Source of the DNA: Massariosphaeria phaeospora
Taxonomy: Eukaryota; Ascomycota; Dothideomycetes; Pleosporales
Reading direction: 5' to 3'
Assembly (NCBI GenBank): GCA_011032825.1
Contig: JAADJZ010000014.1
Span: 1,116,001-1,180,000, forward strand
Length of the DNA: 64,000 nucleotides
A program made the position numbers and the translations under genes. A model generated the notes under the pieces. The model saw only the letters and a program-made list of their open reading frames with translations. It ran no database searches and was not told the DNA's origin. Below, in pieces: positions 11,512-24,521 of this stretch; the stretch's first letter is position 1, and each line of letters starts with the position of its first letter.

Positions 11512-11553
11512 CAGTTCAGTTCAGTTCGGTTCAGTTCAGTTCGGTTCAGTTCA
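11512..11553. repeat. (GTTCA/GTTCG) pentanucleotide array
   Basis: Eight tandem five-base units, alternating GTTCA with GTTCG variants. This is the longest array of this pentamer in the window. Confidence 0.85.
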
Positions 11554-11773
11554 CCTCCACGCCCGCAGGACCTCCTACTCCCTATGTGTAGCCGTTCGAT
11601 GTTCCGTATACTACATCTATCCTGCACAGTCAAATCAGCCAAGTAGGTGCTCTCCAAGACATGTGACTGACTGACTGCCCAAGCATCATTAGTACTCGAC
11701 TCGCACTTAAGCATCCATCCATCATCGCCACTGCACACACACGTCCCCAAACTACCTACCTACCTACCTTCTA

Positions 11774-12821
11774 CTAGATTCCGCCTCCCTGCGCATCCCT
11801 AGCTGCAACCAGTTCATCAGCCTCAGCCACGATCCATGACTCCAACTCCCACGGTACCACCCCTTCACTAACCCACACCCCTCGCTCCTCCTCCCCAGCC
11901 CCCTCAAGCAAGCCGTCCAGCAGCCGCGCTACAATCTCCGGCGTCGTCCAGTCCCGCTCGTCGCCGCTGCGCAGGTGCTCGCGCGCTAAGTCCAGCACCT
12001 CCAGCGTAGGCTGGGACACGTGCTGCCACGCCTGCCGCTCAGTATCACTAATATGCGGCGTCCCGCCCTTGCGCAAATACTCGTACCAGCGGCGCTCCTT
12101 TGCAAAAAAATCGGTATTATTACGCGGCAGCGCCGCCGTCGCCATGAGCGCGGCGCGCAGATCCGCGAACGTCCACGTGTGCTCGGGATCCGCGCGGTGC
12201 TCCTCGTCCCACAGGTGGTAGCCGGAGCCGAGCGCGTGCCCGCACGCCAGCAGCACGATGCCCGTCGTGTAGCGCCCAACTTCGTCAGGCCGGCGTCGCC
12301 AGCGCGGCGGCAGACGGCGCCCGCCCCCTAGCGCTTTTATGAAGATGTCCGTCATGACGGCCCAGTAGCGGTGGCGCTGCGCGAGCGTCGCAGAGAAGTA
12401 CCCGTAGATCTGGAGCCGCAGTTCCATGGGCTGGGCCGCGAAGGGGAAGTCTTGGGCGCGGGACAGCGTGCGCGGGGGGCGCGTTGGCGTCGAGAGTAGC
12501 GTGTAGGCGCGCCCGAGGACGACCTGGCCGAGCTGAGCTGAGCTGCAGGCTGTTGGCGTAGAACCACCACGGGCGATAGTATATGTCGTGACCGCTGAGA
12601 CTGGCGCATACATAAGTGCCGATATAGTCGCGCAGGTGCTGTTCGAGTTCGGCGGGGAAGGAGGGCGACGAGAGGTGTGGGCGGAGGAGGGTGTCGAGGG
12701 AGCTGGGGGACTGGCGGAGGGCGGCAAAGAGAGGGTGGCGCGGGGCTAGTGAGGTGTAGTCCTCGCAGTTGAATCGGACTGGTTTGCGGAGACAGCGGAC
12801 TGGACCGACTGGACCGGCCAT
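11774..12821 (-). CDS. hypothetical protein, frame broken at an AGCTC repeat
   Basis: Family not recognised. Reading from ATG 12821 gives MAGPVGPVRCLRKP and then a protein-like stretch with GHDIYYRPWWFYANSLQ. The good frame then moves at 12531-12545, where the coding strand has three AGCTC units in a row, and continues in the next frame as LGQVVLGRAYTLL to the stop at 11774 (about 345 codons overall). No convincing intron bridges the two halves. Gain of two units or loss of one would explain the shift exactly, so this is either a slippage-frameshifted allele or an assembly error. The C-terminal half is Glu/Trp-rich with repeated WELESW, DWTTPE and EERGVW blocks, and no membrane segment is visible. 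Confidence 0.55.
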
Positions 12822-13245
12822 GGTTGCAGGTGGTTATCGTGATGCTTGGCGAGTGATTATGTAAGCCAGCTGGTAGGCTGCGACCAACTAACCTCCGCAG
12901 CTTCCATGACTCCACGCATGCTGCGCAATTTTCTTCAGACACACCATGATTACAGGAAGGATTTACCTGCATCGAAAGGTTGGACGACAGCTTGGCAAAA
13001 CCATGTTTAGACGTCTAATTCCAGATTTAGATGCCCGATGCCTGTGCCCGTTTCGCACCTTGGTTCACAGCCGACGCCTGGGGGCGGTTCACCACGTCGC
13101 TGGACTTTTGGGCTACGTATATATGTACTCTTTCAAGAGCTTTGCCATTCTCTTTCATTATTCAGTTCAGCAGTATAGTACTTGTACTTGAACTCTCAGT
13201 TCCAATCACAGTCGTCGGCATCTTTATATACAAACCCCAAACACC
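12822..13245. promoter_or_regulatory. divergent upstream region of hypothetical and small membrane protein genes
   Basis: 424 bp between two divergent start codons. A TATA-like ATATATGTA lies near 13117-13126, about 125 bp upstream of the ATG at 13246. Nothing else is evident. Confidence 0.5.
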
Positions 13246-13771
13246 ATGGCCGAATCCAGATTCATAGCTGCTATCGTTGTTGCTTCACTTTACGTTCTTT
13301 TCCAAACTACCGTGGTGGCTTTGATCATCTGGAACAAGCTGCGAAGCCGCCGCGGCCAGAAGAAGCTTGCGCTGGCCTCTGGATACAAGTCTTTAGACTC
13401 AGATATCGAGCTCGCACCCGCGTCTGCATATGAGTCTTCGATTTCCAATACCGATACCACACCTCACGTCAAGGACGTCCGGGACAGTATTGCGCAACTC
13501 CCGACTGGTGAAGATGGGGAAGAAGACCTAACGGGGCGACCGAGACTTGAGTTTGAAGGAAACCCCGTGTATCAACTGGAGAACAACGAGGTAAATTTCG
13601 AAAAGTGACCGGATGGAAGATAGGCTGACTTGTGTGAAGCAACCTCAAGCACCGTTTGAGTTACAAGATGACCGGACGTCGGAGAGATTGAGTCGTCAGC
13701 CGATACCCTCAGTCCATGTCGAGTTTCTACCGCCATCAGAGCTCAGCGCCCATACTATGCCCCGCGGGTAG
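13246..13771 (+). CDS. small single-pass membrane protein, unknown function
   Basis: Two exons (13246-13590, 13640-13771) give 158 codons. An N-terminal hydrophobic helix (about residues 7-28, IAAIVVASLYVLFQTTVVALII) is followed by a basic stop-transfer RSRRGQKK. A polar, acidic, probably cytoplasmic tail follows, so type III (N-out) topology is likely. Without splicing the frame would stop 6 codons into the intron. The intron has GTAAAT, a GCTGACT branch site and AAG end, and splicing extends a Pro/Glu-rich tail ending TMPRG. Family not recognised. Compare the gene at 14685, which has the same plan. Confidence 0.6.
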
Positions 13772-14684
13772 TAATGCCAACAGTTGAATAACACTTGAGC
13801 CGGCAAACCGATTTCCCACGAGCGAACAGCTACCGTACCTGATCATTCATCAGTGCTGTATCGCCATCCTGAAACGTCGCCCCACGGAGTATGGTCAGAA
13901 ATACAAGAACTTGGACATTACTCCAGGAATTTCAGAGCAATTCGGATCTGGCACCTTCCCACTCTTACTTTCGACAAAACATGACCTGGTTGGGAATCTG
14001 GGGTGGTTGGTGCTTTCGCCCCACCGTTCGGCGGCTACGCTAAACCATAGCGCAAGGCTGAGTCTCGATCTTCGCGGCCCCCAAACTTGAGCCCATGCAA
14101 GATCTTGATCCTTCGGGTTGGCTGTGCAGCAACACAGCATTTACCGGGTTGCACGAACAGTAAATATAGATTGCGGTTCATATGAGCCAGGCTACAAGAT
14201 CTTACTGGTAAATATTCCCTTAGGACTGGGGCGCCTAGTCGGCTATCTTCGAAGAAAACAGAAAAGAGGTATCTATGATAATCCGGCATTGCCGATATCT
14301 AGTTTACACCGGTGACGTCAACTGAGATGGACGGGTAACCCCTGCGCGAAGCGTCCAGCGTTTCAAGCCTTGCTGTGCCACCAACAGTATTTAACGAAAG
14401 GCCCCCCACCACATGACAACAGTTGGGTCGCGTTGATGCTCCGTACATCTTGTTGGACACGGCTGCTCTCAATAAAGCTACCTACCTACCGCCAGCGCGC
14501 CCGTTTTCAACTACTAGAGAACTAAGGAATGGCGCCTCGCAATGGTACACTGAATTGATCGCGACTGTGCGCCAACATGCTAATCTCCATTCCAGGAATC
14601 CTTTACCACTCCAACCCAGGCATCGACTTCTTAGCCCTTGCACGACCCTCAACGCACACCACCAAGCTAGTCTCGAGAGCAACC
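13772..14684. other. gene-free spacer between the two small membrane protein genes
   Basis: About 0.9 kb with no supported gene; overlapping short frames on both strands have no motifs. It must contain the terminator of the first gene and the promoter of the second. Confidence 0.5.
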
Positions 14685-15119
14685 ATGGAGTTCACTCCTT
14701 TGGGAATATTCTTGATCGTGCTAGGCGCGATAATAGGCATCGGCCTCCTCTTCTGCGGCGTCGTCGGCTGTATCATGCTCAAGAACGTGCACCAAAAACA
14801 CAAGCGGGAGCGGAAATTCCAGCAATTGAAGCCTACAGTCCAGCACCAATATCAAGCGCTAGAGGATATGGAGACGACAGGAGTCCACGAAATGCCGCCC
14901 GATAACCAGATAAGGGATACAGTGCCTTATCAGAGAGCACAGCTGGAGTCCGGGTTCAATGAGGTTCCTAGGGTTGCGCAGTTGGATGGATTTACGGCTG
15001 CGGTAAGATTGCCTCGTGTGTGGCTAGGAAAGAGTTTGAACTGACCAGCGCAGCCACAATTTGGTGACAGGCCGATAGAGCTACCTTCAGAAACGCACAC
15101 CAGGCGGTTTGCAACATAA
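14685..15119 (+). CDS. small single-pass membrane protein, unknown function
   Basis: Exons 14685-15002 and 15054-15119 give 127 codons. After MEFTPL comes one hydrophobic helix (about residues 7-31, IFLIVLGAIIGIGLLFCGVVG), then a basic stop-transfer QKHKRERK, then an acidic/polar tail. The intron is phase 0 and 51 nt (GTAAGA, CTGAC branch, GCAG end); the last exon encodes PQFGDRPIELP and ends RRFAT. The frame is open upstream to 14577, but the ATG at 14685 places the helix at the N-terminus. Layout (terminal helix, basic patch, acidic tail, one phase-0 intron before a short last exon with a DR..E pattern) matches the gene at 13246 and suggests distant paralogy. Confidence 0.6.
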
Positions 15120-16300
15120 GCTAGTCGTCCTGAAGTCATTTTTGCTTCTGGACAGCTCAAGTGAATTCATCCGAACACCTCAGGAACCAGGCAATGTTAT
15201 GTCAGCGATATACACCAACACCAACGACACACTCGCAGTTCCGTGATGGACACGTGCACCGCCGCGGACGAGAATTGATGCGATACTACTTCGGCATCGT
15301 CGTTGCATCGACAGTGGGTCCCGTACACCCGGGCCCGGCTCTTGTGTAGATGAACGAGTTTGTCAGCAAAGCAATGCTCGCGACTTCGAATCGAGTATTG
15401 AGATCTCGCGCCTCAACGACCCTATGGATATGCCACGTTGTCTGCGACTGTTCTCTGGAAATTGCCGTCCCAAAGCCCTGGTGCATGCCTGGGCTACCGC
15501 AAATCCGGGGAGACCGATTTCTGCGCACTCTAATCTATTCTTGAGCAAGAATCTAGCCCGGAACAGGAATCATAGCCATGTTTGTTGGGTTCCACGCAAT
15601 ACGGTCTAGCAGCGGCATTTGGCCAGCACGCGGCACCTGCAAATAGGAGTATGGGGCAATGACACCGAGCTTTTCCTTAGCAGCAAAGGTTGAATACTAC
15701 ACGATCTGTATCCTGATTAGTTTTCTCAGTTCGATGCTACCTTGCTGTTTACCAGTCCTCCCCTGTGCTGCTGGAACTGGGGACGCATTCGTTTTCGTCG
15801 TCATCTGCGTCCCCGCCAATGACGCCCCACCACGCCTTAGCGCGAACATCACCTCGACCACCCCTGCCCCTCTCTCCATCTCATTACTCCGTAGTCTATA
15901 CCAAGTCCCTTGACAAAACTCCCTCAATCTATTTCGTGTCCGACCCGACGATGTTTTCCGGTCCTGTGATCTGCTTTCGACTGCGCATGTGACACGCGCG
16001 CTTGGAACCTGCCTTTTCCGTCACTAACGCGGTCGCGGAGGAGACTACTCCGCACGGCAGTATCACGTGGAGGCTCCTCCTCGGAACGAAATGAGGGCAC
16101 ACTGTACAAGGGGCGGCGCGTGTTGGACAAATCAAAATACAAGCGAATGGAACCTCTGGGGTCGAGTGAGGGATAGGCCCGTGCTACGTACGAGCGATCT
16201 TAGAGAAACCTTGGGCCCGAGTATATATATATTGCCTGGCTTCCTTTGGACTATTAAACACATACTCGCATCTCAGCTGCGCATAGTCTAATATTTCGCC
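15120..16300. other. long spacer upstream of glucoamylase
   Basis: About 1.2 kb without a supported gene. It probably holds the glucoamylase promoter. Carbohydrate-responsive or CreA-type sites would be expected, but I cannot point to a convincing cluster. TATA element annotated separately. Confidence 0.5.
16221..16231 (+). promoter_or_regulatory. TATA box of glucoamylase gene
   Basis: GTATATATATA about 75 bp upstream of the ATG at 16301, a good position for a strong inducible fungal promoter. Confidence 0.6.
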
Positions 16301-18255
<1,955 letters not shown>

Positions 18256-18256
<1 letters not shown>

Positions 18257-18340
18257 AGTGGGAAAGGGGAAGGAGAAAGGTAGTAGTAATAATAACAGAG
18301 TGGAAGGGGGGAGGAGAAAGAAAGTAGTAATAATAATAGC
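18256..18340. repeat. tandem duplication of a ~42-bp A/G-rich unit
   Basis: Two adjacent copies of a unit starting GAGTGG(G)AA(G)GGG and ending in GTAGTAATAATAA, straddling the glucoamylase stop codon region and its 3' UTR. Confidence 0.7.
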
Positions 18341-19636
18341 TAGGTCAGTAGTGTAGACGTAACTATATCTACGGACTTATATTATCCTATATCTAATTCA
18401 AGTATAATCAAGCTAAGTCCTTTGGGGGGGTAAAAGGATAGCAGCTATTGTTTACCCTTGTAGTAGTGTTCTACTGTATGTAGGTCTTGACTAGGCTGAG
18501 ACTGCTTGCTATTGACTAGATGAATTACCGCATATCTACAGACTATAGTAGGCTTTTCTAATATCTTTCTACCTCGTTGCAGGAATAGCTTACCTACTCG
18601 TCTACTGCACGTCTACCCCTTTCCCTTTTCTGAACCCCCTAGTACCAAAATACTTTGAAAACCCCGCCGTATACCCCCGCTCTCAAGTCCAACTAAAGCA
18701 GTTCACTTCCGCTTAGTTCACCTTACTTCAATTCAAACCCTGTTTTCTTATTCCAGCCCCTTGCCTCAAGCCTAGCTGAAGCTACTTTAGTTCAGCGCAA
18801 TTCAATTCTACCCCTTAGAAAACAAAAACGTCCTCCCCTTACTTAGTACTACGCTATAACATACCGCTCTATAATCCAATCCAATCAAACCCATCCCAAA
18901 TCCGCGGGGGTTAAGGGGTTGGTAATCTGCCCTAGAAGGAAGAACAAGTATAGCTGAAAGTTCTTCTTTTTTGTTTCCTAGTCACGGACGTAACTCAACT
19001 TAAATTACCGTAGTTCGACTTTGGTGTAATTTTGGTGTTTGAGTGTAGTATACAGGCTAGCTGAACAGAATAGAACTAAGAGGTTACGATTTCTAAATAG
19101 ATAGTAAGCAAGGTTGGATAAGTATAGGTTCTAGGTAGGACATGTTTATACATACACATATACACCTACATATAAGATACGACACGATCCTACAGTCCAA
19201 CCAGCCAAGTCCGTAAAACATTCCTAGAAAGGCACACAGAAAATAAAACTTGTAATCTCTCTATCTATGCTACACAGTGAACAAACTTCTTTGCGGTAGA
19301 GTAGCTTAACTTGAATTGCATTGAACCAAACCGAACTGAACCGAACTGCACCTCGCGGGAGTCCGTCGTCATTCATAGGCCGAGATAGATAACTAGATGG
19401 ATACCTAGATAGTTGGAGGAAGGGTGCACTGCTACAAGGGGAGTACTACGTCCATAGACGGGATAGATAGACAGATAAGATAGCCAGACAGATGGGAATC
19501 GGGATGAGAAAATATTATTGACAACTAAATACATACACATACACGGCTACGCAGCGGCCTTCGCCTTCCACCGGACGGGGAGATCCCATCCCACCCCATC
19601 CCATCCATCCATCTACATCCACCCTCCACCCCACCC
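18257..19636. other. AT-richer convergent spacer, no gene
   Basis: About 1.4 kb between the 3' ends of glucoamylase and the DUF2235 gene. Base composition is visibly more AT-rich than the flanking genes. There are GTTCA-like pentamers around 18711-18745 and 19319-19350, but no open frame on the plus or minus strand that I can support and no inverted repeats marking a transposon. Confidence 0.55.
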
Positions 19637-21109
19637 TCACACCTCCCCATTCCCAAACACGCTCCGCCACAACTTAAAGCTCTCATACGTGCGACTCGGA
19701 TACCGTCTCTCCCCCCTCTCATTAACATCCCCCTCCCGCATCCCCGCCACTTGCTCCACGCTCAACAGCCCTCTATCCACACCGCCACCACCACCACCAC
19801 CACCACCATCCTCAACCTCCTTATACTCATACAACTCCGCCCCCGTCCCGGGCACCCTACGATTCCGCGTCGCCGTCAAAATCTTCAGTATCGCGTTCGT
19901 ACCAAGCAAATCCAGCACATTGCTACCGAGGCGCGGAAACACGCTATTCAGCGCCTTAAACGGCAGCGCGAACACGGCGGTGAGCGGCCGCACGAGCGCG
20001 CCCGCCGGCGCGTAGTCGAGCACATTTCCGTAGATGTCGCCGCTGCCGGTCGCGCCCGGTTCCGGTCTCGCGATGCGCGCATCCAGCGCCGCGATTCTGC
20101 GCTCCACGTCCGGCAGCACGGTGCGCGTACCGTCGCAGTCGCGCACCGCGGCTAGCATCCACCGCAGCGCCACGTCGCTCAGCACCTCGTTGGGGAAGAC
20201 GGTGCGGCTCAGGCCGTCGGGCAGCGCGCCCAGCAGGCGCTCGACGCCGTTGGCGGGCGACTGCCGCACGAAGCGGAACGTCTGGCGCCCGATGTCGTAG
20301 TGGCAGCCGGGCAGCCACTGCTGGTGGATGCGCGCTTTGCAGGGTGCGTCGCCCTCGAAGACCAGGCACGGCTGGAAGATCCACAGGCGGTCGTGCAGGG
20401 CGGGCGCGTGGTACACGTCCTGGACGACGCTGGAGATCTTCTGGTCGTAGAACTCGGGCCAGTCGAAGCCGAGGCCGGCGTTAAGGCGCGGGATGCCGAG
20501 ACTGCCTACCGTGTCGAGGAGCCCCATGAAGCGGACTGGACGTCGGGCCTGCCAGACGCGGTGGTTGTCGCTGCGGAGACGCGTGCAGCGGTCTGAGTTT
20601 ACGGCGTCGATGTCTAGGGTGCTGCGGTATGTGCGGTAGATTTCGCTGCAGAGCGTCGACATGTCTTCTTCACTCAAGTCGGGCATTTGCTTTACGATGC
20701 CGCAGTTATTGATCATGCCTGCGACGCACCGGACTGTATACGCTCCGCGGCTGAATCCGAACATCCAGATTTCATGGTCGTCGGTGTAGTTCTCGACGAT
20801 GTACTTGTACACGGAAGTGCATTCTTCCCCGATAGTGGATGCGGTTGCGCCGTCCCAGATATACTCGAGGAAGGTCTGATTGACGCCAACGCCTTCTTGG
20901 TAGCCGGCAGTCACATTGGGCAAGGCAGTTTTGATGGGATGGACCTTCTTCGGGGCGGTCCCAGGCGTGTCATCGTAGCGAACTTCGCCGATCATCGACG
21001 CGAGAGTGAGGATGTTGCTGGGGGGCGCATTCGGGACCCGTGTTTCGCGACCGCACCAGGTGCCGTCGCAGAAGATGAGCAAGTGCTTTGTGGGCGTTGG
21101 AAGTGCCAT
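19637..21109 (-). CDS. DUF2235 (Tle1-like) alpha/beta hydrolase
   Basis: Intronless, 490 codons. Family marks are the N-terminal LLIFCDGTWCG and the nucleophile elbow GFSRGAYTVRCVAG (GxSxG-type, Ser in FSRG). These are followed by RFMGLLDTVGSLG and the HDRLWIFQPCLVFEGD segment. The WLPGCHYDIG motif supplies the likely catalytic Asp/His region. The domain is the one found in bacterial type VI phospholipase effectors of the Tle1 group, and is common as a cytosolic protein of unknown substrate in fungi. A Gly-rich run of nine glycines near the C-terminus is a low-complexity insert. Substrate is not inferred. Confidence 0.88.
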   Translation of the reverse strand: MALPTPTKHLLIFCDGTWCGRETRVPNAPPSNILTLASMIGEVRYDDTPGTAPKKVHPIKTALPNVTAGYQEGVGVNQTFLEYIWDGATASTIGEECTSVYKYIVENYTDDHEIWMFGFSRGAYTVRCVAGMINNCGIVKQMPDLSEEDMSTLCSEIYRTYRSTLDIDAVNSDRCTRLRSDNHRVWQARRPVRFMGLLDTVGSLGIPRLNAGLGFDWPEFYDQKISSVVQDVYHAPALHDRLWIFQPCLVFEGDAPCKARIHQQWLPGCHYDIGRQTFRFVRQSPANGVERLLGALPDGLSRTVFPNEVLSDVALRWMLAAVRDCDGTRTVLPDVERRIAALDARIARPEPGATGSGDIYGNVLDYAPAGALVRPLTAVFALPFKALNSVFPRLGSNVLDLLGTNAILKILTATRNRRVPGTGAELYEYKEVEDGGGGGGGGGVDRGLLSVEQVAGMREGDVNERGERRYPSRTYESFKLWRSVFGNGEV

Positions 21110-21706
21110 GGCGAGGCTATATCCGGTTCATGTGGACAGGATGGAAGCAAGGCTGCAGTGGGCGTGAGGCTGAGGCGAGAGGGCGACGAGGGTGTAGTGA
21201 ACAGGATGTAAAGAGTGAGAGATTGTACGAGAGACTGGAAGAGGCACACAAGCAAACTTGAGGAATAGAGAAGTGTGACCTGTTTATTGTCGGTGTAGGA
21301 GCTGAGTGGTAGTCAGGTGCGGCTAGTTGTCTTGGTGCCCATCCACATGCACGCCAATGCTCGTGTCACAGCACACCCTTAGCGGCAGATTCCGAGACCG
21401 GAATCTCAGCTGGTGAGGATGCTGGCCGCCACGCTCGTGCTCTGCTTCACAGGTAGCGACGACCCGAGAGAGCACTGTCCAGCGCGGTTGCCAACTCGGG
21501 CGACTTCTGACTGCGCGGTCATAGTGGGCGATGACGTACTGATTTGCTTGAAAATTAGGGGGTGGAAGTGGCAGCATGCTGGAAAACTAACCTGATTCAC
21601 GGAGCCTTGCTAAATCCCAACCCAGCTGCCGGCCCAATATAGACTTCCCTTGTCGACAAATCTGGTGTCTAGGTATCTTCAAATCCTGCAGTCTCGCACC
21701 GCACTC
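21110..21706. other. spacer: DUF2235 upstream region and MED7 3' flank
   Basis: About 600 bp between two minus-strand genes; no supported coding frame and no distinct element seen. Confidence 0.5.
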
Positions 21707-22543
21707 TCAATGGCCCAGCATCTCGTCCATGGCATGCCACATGTGTCGCTGCGTCGCCCTCCGCTTCTCCTCGGTGGCCAGCGCCGCTTCCTGCTCTGGA
21801 GTGGTAGTCATCTCCGCGTCTGGCGCAGTCTTCCCGAACTCGGCAAGAGTGTCCTCCACCTTCTGCTTGATGCGCTTGATGCCGTCGACCTCGGCCTTCT
21901 TCCGCGCCAACTGCTCCCCCATCATGCGTATCAGCGTCTCTCTCGCCTGGTGCGGGCGGTATTCGTTGATGAGCGCGTGCATGTTGAGCACTAGCGTCAA
22001 GATGTCCTTGAGCTTGTCGTCTTTGTCGTCCGAGTCGGGCTGGTTGGCCAGGATGCCGAGGAGCTCGACGAAGTTCAAGAGGATGGACCGGAGGAAGCGG
22101 AAGAGGTACCGTTGGCGGTCGGCCCAGTCGAGCCCGAGACTGGCGTCCGGGGCGGATCCTGGCGTTGGGGCAGCCGGGTACAGCTGCTGGTACTCCCAGC
22201 CGGCGAGCGTGTAGGTGCGTTCCATGTCGGCCTTGATAAACTCCAGGATGTGGTCGAACTGGTCGATGCCGCGGAGTCTGGCCGGCTCGCCGAAGACGTG
22301 GTATTCCTCGTCCATTGCTGGCGGCTCGGGCGGGACGAGGTAGCGGAGCTCGGGGGGCAGGTCGAGCCGCTGCGCTGCCGACAGCTGGGGCGATGCGGTG
22401 CCGTCATTATGGCTGTCGCTGGCGGCTTCCTTCTGGAGCTGCTTCAGGCGGTCTTGGTTGCCCGGCGTGAAGTGCTTGTAGAAGGGAGGTGCGTCCGGGA
22501 AGTAGGCGACCAGCTGTTCTTCGTCTTGTGATGCGTCGGCCAT
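21707..22543 (-). CDS. MED7: Mediator complex subunit 7
   Basis: Intronless, 278 codons. MED7 is in the middle module of Mediator and pairs with MED21 to contact RNA polymerase II. Conserved blocks are VAYFPDAPPFYKHFT at the N-terminus, LRYLVPPEPP, and FRFLRSILLNFVELLGIL. The coiled-coil segment runs LKDILTLVLNMHALINEYRPHQARETLIRMM, and the tail is charged and helical. The frame stays open upstream for 150 codons, but that part covers the divergent promoter and has no family similarity, so ATG 22543 is chosen. Confidence 0.93.
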   Translation of the reverse strand: MADASQDEEQLVAYFPDAPPFYKHFTPGNQDRLKQLQKEAASDSHNDGTASPQLSAAQRLDLPPELRYLVPPEPPAMDEEYHVFGEPARLRGIDQFDHILEFIKADMERTYTLAGWEYQQLYPAAPTPGSAPDASLGLDWADRQRYLFRFLRSILLNFVELLGILANQPDSDDKDDKLKDILTLVLNMHALINEYRPHQARETLIRMMGEQLARKKAEVDGIKRIKQKVEDTLAEFGKTAPDAEMTTTPEQEAALATEEKRRATQRHMWHAMDEMLGH

Positions 22544-23448
22544 GGTAGCTGGGCGGCCTGGCAACGGTGGGGTTAGCTGCGCGCCGACAGGTAGAGTTTG
22601 TGAAGGCGTCAGCAGAGCAGGTGAATGTGCTGCGTCGGGGTAGGCTTTTTGGTGAATCGGAGTGAATAATGTGGTAGACGAATAATGTGGTAGACGCGAC
22701 CTCACTCCCTCGCAGGCGGGGCAGGGCCGGCTAAACCTCGGCCGTGGAACTACGCGTCCCGTTCCGCTCCCTTCATCACCCTCCTCGCCATCTCGCCATC
22801 TCGCCATCTCGCCATCCTCGCCCGTCATCGGCGACGGCATTCTTTTGTCAGCAGCTTTCACACTAGCCTGTCTACCCAACTTGCTCTTCCCTTGTAGCTG
22901 GTAAATCTCTCTATTGGTGAGAACTTGATGTCCGACATATCTCCGAGCGATGCCGTGTACGAAGATGCACCTGCGACGTCTGCTCACAAACAATGGTGCT
23001 GCAGTGGCGCATTCTAATTATTCTGTCTCTGCGTGCAGAATCATGTGACCGGCCGTGCTAGCCATACGTCAGGTCCACCGTAACGGCGGGGACATGACGC
23101 CGCCGTACCAGACTCGCAGGTTTTGAGGGATTCCATGTATGGCCAGCATGCGGCGGACACACTGTCTGCTCTCTTCGTCACAGTGAGCTGCTAACTGGCT
23201 GATGTAAACTATCTTCCATAGAGAAGCCAAGACCGAAGTTCCGCGGAGGAAGATATCCGTTGCTGCTTGTAGCAGGATGCATCCTACGGTAAGACTCGAT
23301 GACAAATGGTCCCCACCGCGGAAGCAACTATAAATATGACTAGACACCACCATTTCTACTACTCAAATCATCCAAAGACAGGCTTCTCTCATTCAAGATC
23401 AATTGTTAATACACTCAATCATCACACACCTCCTTTTGAAGTCCAGCC
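22544..23448. promoter_or_regulatory. divergent promoter region MED7 / ToxD-like reductase
   Basis: 905 bp between divergent start codons. A TATA-like TATAAATA lies near 23329-23336, about 115 bp upstream of the reductase ATG. A perfect 16-bp tandem duplication sits at 22665-22696 and a CATCTCGC triplet repeat at about 22790-22815. No gene is supported. Confidence 0.55.
22665..22696. repeat. perfect 16-bp tandem duplication
   Basis: AATAATGTGGTAGACG occurs twice head to tail in the MED7 upstream region. Confidence 0.85.
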
Positions 23449-24521
23449 ATGTCCACTCAGCGAGCAGTGGTCCACAAGTCGCCAGGCGTAGCTGAAGTCA
23501 GAGACGACGTTCCCCTCCCTTCACTGAAAGATGGATACATCACCGTCAAGACCAAGGCTGTCGCTCTGAATCCTACCGACTGGAAGAGCTTGGGTGCGTC
23601 CAAAGCACCTGGCACCATTGCAGGCTGCGACTACGCTGGCATTGTCGAGCAAGTAGGGAAAGGTGTAACCACCCTCAAGCCGGGAGACAGAGTGGCTGGC
23701 TTCGTCCGTGGAGGTGAGAGACATTGGCCCTCTCAAAAGATGACCCCTCCTAACCAGTCTTAGCCGATCCCGTCGAACTCACCGGCGCCTTTGCACAGCA
23801 CATAATCGCAAAAAGCGGCATCCTAGCCAAACTGACCGGCGACATCTTCTTCGAAGATGCTGCAACTCTCGGTGTTGGCATCACAACGGTTGCACAAGGC
23901 CTCTACCAATCCCTGGGCCTTCCTCTCCCGCCCGCCAAAGTCCAAGAGCCCACCTCCATCCTCATCTACGGCGCCAGTACCGCCACGGGCTCCCTAGCCG
24001 TTCAGTTCGCCAAGCTGTCTGGTCTCGAAGTCTTTGCCACTGCCTCTCCGCACAACTTCGACTTTGTCAAATCTCTCGGCGCAGACCAGGTCTTCGACTA
24101 CCGCGACCAGGACATAGGCGCCAAGATCCGCTCTGCCAGCAAAGACAACCTCCGTCTCGTCTTCGACACCATCGGCGAAAAAGGCGCGCCCGAGATCGCC
24201 GCCGCAGCCCTCAGCTCCAAAGGCGGCCACTACTCGAGTATCGTCGGCGTCAAAGAGTTCCCTAGGGCCGACGTGACGAATCGATATACCATGGCGTATA
24301 CCGCGCTGGGGGAGAAGTTCAACGACGCGTTCCCGGCGAGCCAGGAGGACTTTGAGTTTGGCGTCAAGTTCTGGAGGATTGCGGAGGAGCTGATCAATAG
24401 TGGGAAGCTGAAGCCACATCCGGCGGATGTTAGGGGCGGGCTGGACGAGATTCCCAAAGGGCTGCAGGATCTGAAGGATAATCAGGTCAGTGGTGTGAAG
24501 CTAGTCTACAAGATTGAGTAG
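23449..24521 (+). CDS. ToxD-like zinc-independent MDR oxidoreductase
   Basis: Exons 23449-23713 and 23764-24521 give 340 codons. Medium-chain dehydrogenase/reductase of the fungal ToxD/trans-enoyl reductase-like group: an N-terminal GroES-like domain (KAVALNPTDWKSLG, GCDYAGIVEQVGKGV, GDRVAGFVRG) and an NADPH-binding Rossmann domain (YGASTATGSLAVQFAKLSG, ADQVFDYRDQDIGAKIR). There are no structural or catalytic zinc ligands. Substrate unknown. ToxD-type enzymes often accompany secondary-metabolite clusters, but no polyketide synthase or NRPS is in this window. Confidence 0.88.

Larger units (their letters stand above)
11183..11773. other. spacer with pentanucleotide and TACC repeats
   Basis: Convergent 3' spacer between alanine aminotransferase (+) and the hypothetical gene (-). 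It holds two GTTCA-type arrays, a (TACC)n run at 11461-11490 and another short one near 11752-11768. No gene is supported. Confidence 0.6.

Noticed and set aside
12531..12625. Intron (GTATGC donor) explaining the frame change in the hypothetical gene
   Set aside because: It restores the frame only with the acceptor inside the AGCTC array and removes a well-formed peptide (GHDIYYRPWWFYANS), with no good branch site.
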